Source: Dromaius novaehollandiae
Taxonomy: Eukaryota > Chordata > Aves > Casuariiformes > Dromaiidae
Length of the DNA: 64,000 nucleotides
Assembly: GCF_036370855.1 (NCBI RefSeq)
Contig: NC_088101.1
Span: forward strand, 6,703,501 to 6,767,500
Direction: 5' to 3'
Every line of letters begins with the position of its first letter. Positions within the stretch are counted from its first letter, which is position 1. Below the pieces are notes generated by a model that was not told where the DNA came from, made no database searches, and worked only from the letters and a program-made list of their open reading frames with translations. Shown here in pieces: positions 60,501 through 64,000 of the stretch. The position numbers and the translations under genes were made by a program.

Positions 60501-63500
60501 GGGGAGGAGACTCCGCGGGACACCGCTGTGCCCTCGCTGCTCTCTCCCTACTCTCTGGCTAACGCAGAGCACGACTTTTCCCTCACAGCCCGAGTTTGCC
60601 CTGAGGACACGGTGGCCTTTCTGCGCTCACAGCTGGGGAGTGGGAGCGAGGCCACTCACGTGGTGTCCTTGGATCTGCTCAGAGCCCTGGTGCGCCCCAC
60701 AGGTCAGCGGGGCGCAGCGAGGCCAGCCAGGGGTTTGGGCTGCCGGGCTGGGGGCAGACATGACTGCAAGTGATGCACAAACGCCCGAAACGAGCTGCAA
60801 AGTGCGTGTTCCCCAGCCGAGCTGCCACGCAGCTGCAGGGACAGGGATGAGATGAGGCAGCTGTAAATGGCGACGCACCGGTGACAGCACTCGACGCTCG
60901 GTGATGGGGCCGGGACATGAGCTACTTGTACCCATCGCATTTCTGCAGCACTCTGTGTTGTTAAAACAGTCGGTCCCGTCACCCAGTTGTGTCTGTAAAC
61001 AGAGTCACTGGGGGACTCTGCTGCTTCCTCGGCCGTCACAGTCTTGTCCTGGGTTTTCTGTGCCGCTCGTGTGTGAGCGAGCTGGGAGCTTTGGCAGCTC
61101 CCTGCTGAAATGAGGGCTCTGCCTGAGCGCCCGCCTCTCCCCGTCTTTTCCAGCAGCAGAGAGAGGCCAGAGCCTGCCCCTGCTCGTGCAGGCGGTGCGC
61201 TGTGCGCTGGGAGACTCCAGCAGGAAGGTGAGCTGGTTGGCGCGGGGCGGCACCGCGGTGGGCAGCAGAGAAAGCTTTTGCTGGGGGCAGAGCCTGGCCA
61301 GCCCCTGGCAGGGCTGCTGCTGGGGGTCGAGCCTAGAGGAGCGTTTCCCCGTGGAAATGTTGCTGCGTGGCAGTGGCTGTGGGAGCAGCGGGGCCTCCTG
61401 CACCCCCATGGTCTCCCCGCGGGGCACAGGGGCTGGATGGGTGTGAAGGTGTCTGCCCCTGGGCTTTTGAGCAGAGGAGGGTAACTGCAATGTGCTCCAT
61501 GGCAGGTGGCGAGGGCAGTTCTGCGCTTCACCAAGGAGCTGCTCGGCCTGGGATCTGGTGGCCCACGTCTTCGCCACGTTCAGCCAGGCCTCCGGCAGAC
61601 TGGTGAGGGCAGAGCGTGACGCTTCGGCTTTGCTGTGTGCCTGGGGTGTCCTGGGAGCCCCTGCGGGCGCCCTGGCAATGGGGAGCCCCCCCCCCCAGCA
61701 GGGCTGCAGTCCCCGGTGCAGAGGGCTGAGCGGCGTCCCCACCGCCGTTCCCGGGGAGATCTCGGAGGAGGCTGGGGGAGTGCTTTGGCCTCCCACCAGC
61801 ACACAACAAATCCGACTGCGGTGCTGCCTGGGCCGTGACTCCGCTGGGCCGTGCGTGCTGCCATTTCAGCGCTGTCACTGAGTACAGCCCTGCCGCAGGG
61901 CAACCTCCTTGCATCGGCTTGGTGCCACTGCGGCATCACTTGGGCCCTGGAGGAGCTCGTAATCCTGACACCCCGACTAACGATGCTGGCGACCGCCCCA
62001 AGGAGCAGCGAGTCTCCCTGGTCGCAGCCTGTTTAGTGCTTCCTTCCCCTGGGATCTGGCCTCTCCTGTGGGACTTTCTGCTCTCTCCTGCCTCTGGAGA
62101 TGGGGGCTCCCAGGGGAGCATCACAATAGCGCTGGGTGGTTCATGCTTCACCTCCCATCTCAGGGACAGGGGCTGATGCTGGTGTTGTCCCAACTGTGTC
62201 TTGCAGGCGCAGAGAAAGCTGTCTCAAGCAGAAGCGCAGGAAGCAGCAGATCTTCAAGCCCTGTGCTTGGACATCCTGCGCTCTCTGGATGTCTCCGTCC
62301 GGGGGATGACCAAAGTAAGTCGTCCTGCGCCCTGCTGCTGCCTCCCTGCCCCACTCTCCCCAAAGTGCTCCCCGAGCAGCCCCTTAGGCGCACAAGGTGA
62401 GTGGAAATGCAGAGCGTCGTTTCCATCTCAGAGCTGAAACGAGCTCGAGCTGGCACGGAGGTGGGAGCCGCAACGTGCTGAATGGCCTCGTTCTTCCCTG
62501 CAGCTCCTGTGGCCGCGGCTCCTGCAGTACGTGGTGCCAGCCCAGTACACCGGCACGTTGGTGCCGCTCTGCCGGTGCCTGCGAGAGCTGGCCGAGAGCC
62601 GGGGGAGAGCAGGGGGCGAGGACGGAGAGGAGGAGCCCGATGTCGTGGCCTCCCGGGAGCGAGGTAGGAAGCCGAAACTCTCGCCGTGAGCCGTGTCAGG
62701 CTGTGCCGGCGGCCCGTGGGCCACGTGGGGGCTGCCCAGCCTGGGCAGGGGCAGGATATGGCGGGTCGCGCCGCTCTCACCGGCCTTTCTGTCTCCTCAC
62801 AGCCAAGCTGCCGAGGCCGCAGGCCCTGCTGGCTCGCCTGCTGGTGAGTAGGGGCCCCGGGGAAAGCGCTTTTGGGGGCTGGAGGTGACGGGAGAGGTCG
62901 GGGCAGAGCTGTGTCGCAGGCCGGGGCCAGCAGCCCACAGGGAGGAAGAGGCGTGCGAGAGTGAGTCGGAGCCTCCCTGGCCTCGCGGGACCCTGCTGCT
63001 GCGCGGGGGAGAAGCCGGCGGCGCCAGGGAGAAGCTCCCAGCTGGGCCGGGGCCAGGCAGCCGCCCTCCCTGCGGGGAGAAGCTGCGGCTCCTCCGGCCG
63101 CCCCGAGCCCAGGTCTCGCCTGCCCTCTCCCAGGTGGTTGCGGCGTCTCCTCACGCCGGCAGCGGCTGCGGCGTCGCTGCCCTGCAGCTGCTGCAGGCCC
63201 TGTCCACAGAGATCCACAGCGCCGTGGGGATGGTGTGAGCTGTGAAGATCCCCTTCCTGCTGCAGTGCCTGGAAGGTAACGTGCCGTTGGGGAAGAGGAG
63301 GCTGGAGAGGCCGAAGGGGAGGCAGGAAAAGGCAGTGTCCAGGCGTGAGGGAGGGGAATTGGCCCTGGGTTTCTCAGCGCTGGCTCTGCAGCCGTTGCCC
63401 TTCCAGGGAGCAGCGCTGACGCCCAGGAGCAGTTTATCTGGGGGATGGGGCCTTTCTTGCCCATCACTGCCACGAGCAGGTGTTGCAGCACCCCGGCGTC

Positions 63501-63921
63501 CTCGCTGGGTGGGTGTTTGGGAGGGCTGGACTTGGTGCTCCTGGGGGTGGGTGAAACGTGTCCTGGTGCAAATGTGTGTGCGTGGTCCGAGCCCTCGTGT
63601 GAGGGCCTGGCTTGCTCTGGAGCTGCAGTCGAGCAATGGGGACTGGGAGCGGCGGGTGTGTGGCTGAGCTGAGTCTGTGCCCCTGTCCCCCGTCCCCAGG
63701 GTCTGTCAGGTGTCCTGGGCCTGGCCAAGAGTTTGGCATGAGGGCTTGAGCCTCGCGGCTTGGGCCCCTTCTGGTGTGGGAGCCGGAGGGTGTTTGAGTG
63801 CCAAGGAGCCCCCGGGCTCTTCTGTGGCACCAAGTAACACGGAGGGTTTTCTTGCTCCGGATTTGTAGGGCAAAGCGAGAGCTGCCTGGACTCTGCCGAG
63901 TGGGAGCAGCTCCTGCTTAAG
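57525..63921 (+). pseudogene. MROH-like gene 3, decayed and inverted relative to genes 1 and 2
   Basis: Fifteen exons match gene 2 exons 3-17 in order, size and phase: 57525-57647, 58092-58257, 58678-58776, 59230-59381, 59580-59723, 60058-60150, 60427-60496, 60589-60702, 61154-61227, 61506-61602, 62207-62314, 62504-62663, 62803-62843, 63134-63275 and 63869-63921. The gene continues past the right edge. Protein identity to gene 2 is about 58% in the second of these exons, so this is an older paralogue. Two lesions are visible. Exon 61506-61602 is 97 bp against 120 bp in genes 1 and 2, a 23-bp frameshifting deletion. Exon 63134-63275 has TGA at 63236-63238 where genes 1 and 2 have a Trp codon. 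The first exons are missing, and a retrovirus remnant lies just upstream. Splice sites are otherwise normal, so it may still be transcribed. Confidence 0.8.
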
Positions 63922-64000
63922 GTACAGCACTGCTGCGAGGGCAGCAGCTACCGGTGGGAAAGTGGGGGAAGGTGTGGGTGGAAAGGTAACCAGGAGCAGG

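Noticed and set aside
1-64000. tRNA or rRNA genes
   Set aside because: No stretch with a convincing cloverleaf, conserved A/B boxes or rRNA core sequence was seen on either strand by eye.

Overview
The window looks like bird nuclear DNA, most likely from a songbird. This is inferred from three things: clustered genes of the maestro heat-like repeat (MROH) family with many short exons, degraded avian-type gammaretrovirus-like (ERV1-like) endogenous retroviruses, and very GC-rich minisatellites of the kind found on microchromosomes or sex chromosomes. There is no bacterial-style gene organisation. Nearly all the long open frames are antisense shadows or read through repeats.

Layout. (1) About 1-10.55 kb, minus strand: the 5' part of an MROH-like gene (gene 2). 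It runs off the left edge. From a candidate ATG at 10549 the exon phases stay in register through about 900 codons. (2) 11.4-12.95 kb: a minus-strand retroviral pol fragment lying upstream of gene 2. It is joined at its end to a 60-bp copy of a gene 2 intron. (3) 13.2-14.35 kb: a CpG island and a minisatellite. (4) 14.48-27.12 kb, minus strand: a second MROH-like gene (gene 1), nearly identical to gene 2 wherever the two overlap. Bases 1-7862 and 19268-27120 are the two copies of a segmental duplication about 19.27 kb apart. Gene 1 lacks the first exons and is cut inside an exon at 27120. (5) 27.1-28.2 kb: CpG-rich DNA.

(6) 28.26-54.7 kb: a second, independent tandem duplication with unit A (28263-43823) and unit B (43833 to about 54.69 kb). 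Each unit starts with two adjacent G-rich minisatellites. Each then carries single-copy-like DNA with a possible heat-shock-element promoter and an ATG-bearing exon, and ends in the 3' half of an endogenous retrovirus (integrase, env remnant, LTR). The units differ by several deletions, a new solo LTR with a 4-bp target duplication in B, and a 41-bp micro-inversion in B. (7) 53.0-57.4 kb: the longer, decayed retrovirus on the minus strand (RT, RNase H, integrase, env remnant, LTR). (8) 57.5 kb to the right edge, plus strand: a third, older MROH-like copy (gene 3). It is a pseudogene with a 23-bp frameshift deletion and a nonsense codon.

Functionally, the only recognisable cellular genes are the three MROH-like copies. 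The two on the left are a recent tandem pair, and the right one is inverted and decayed. The block between them is an amplified region rich in repeats and LTRs. No wholly unknown system is certain. The best leads are the duplicated heat-shock-type promoter with its downstream exon, the micro-inversion, the 3.4-kb quadruplex-prone array, and the truncated gene 1 that now sits beside a new CpG-rich flank.
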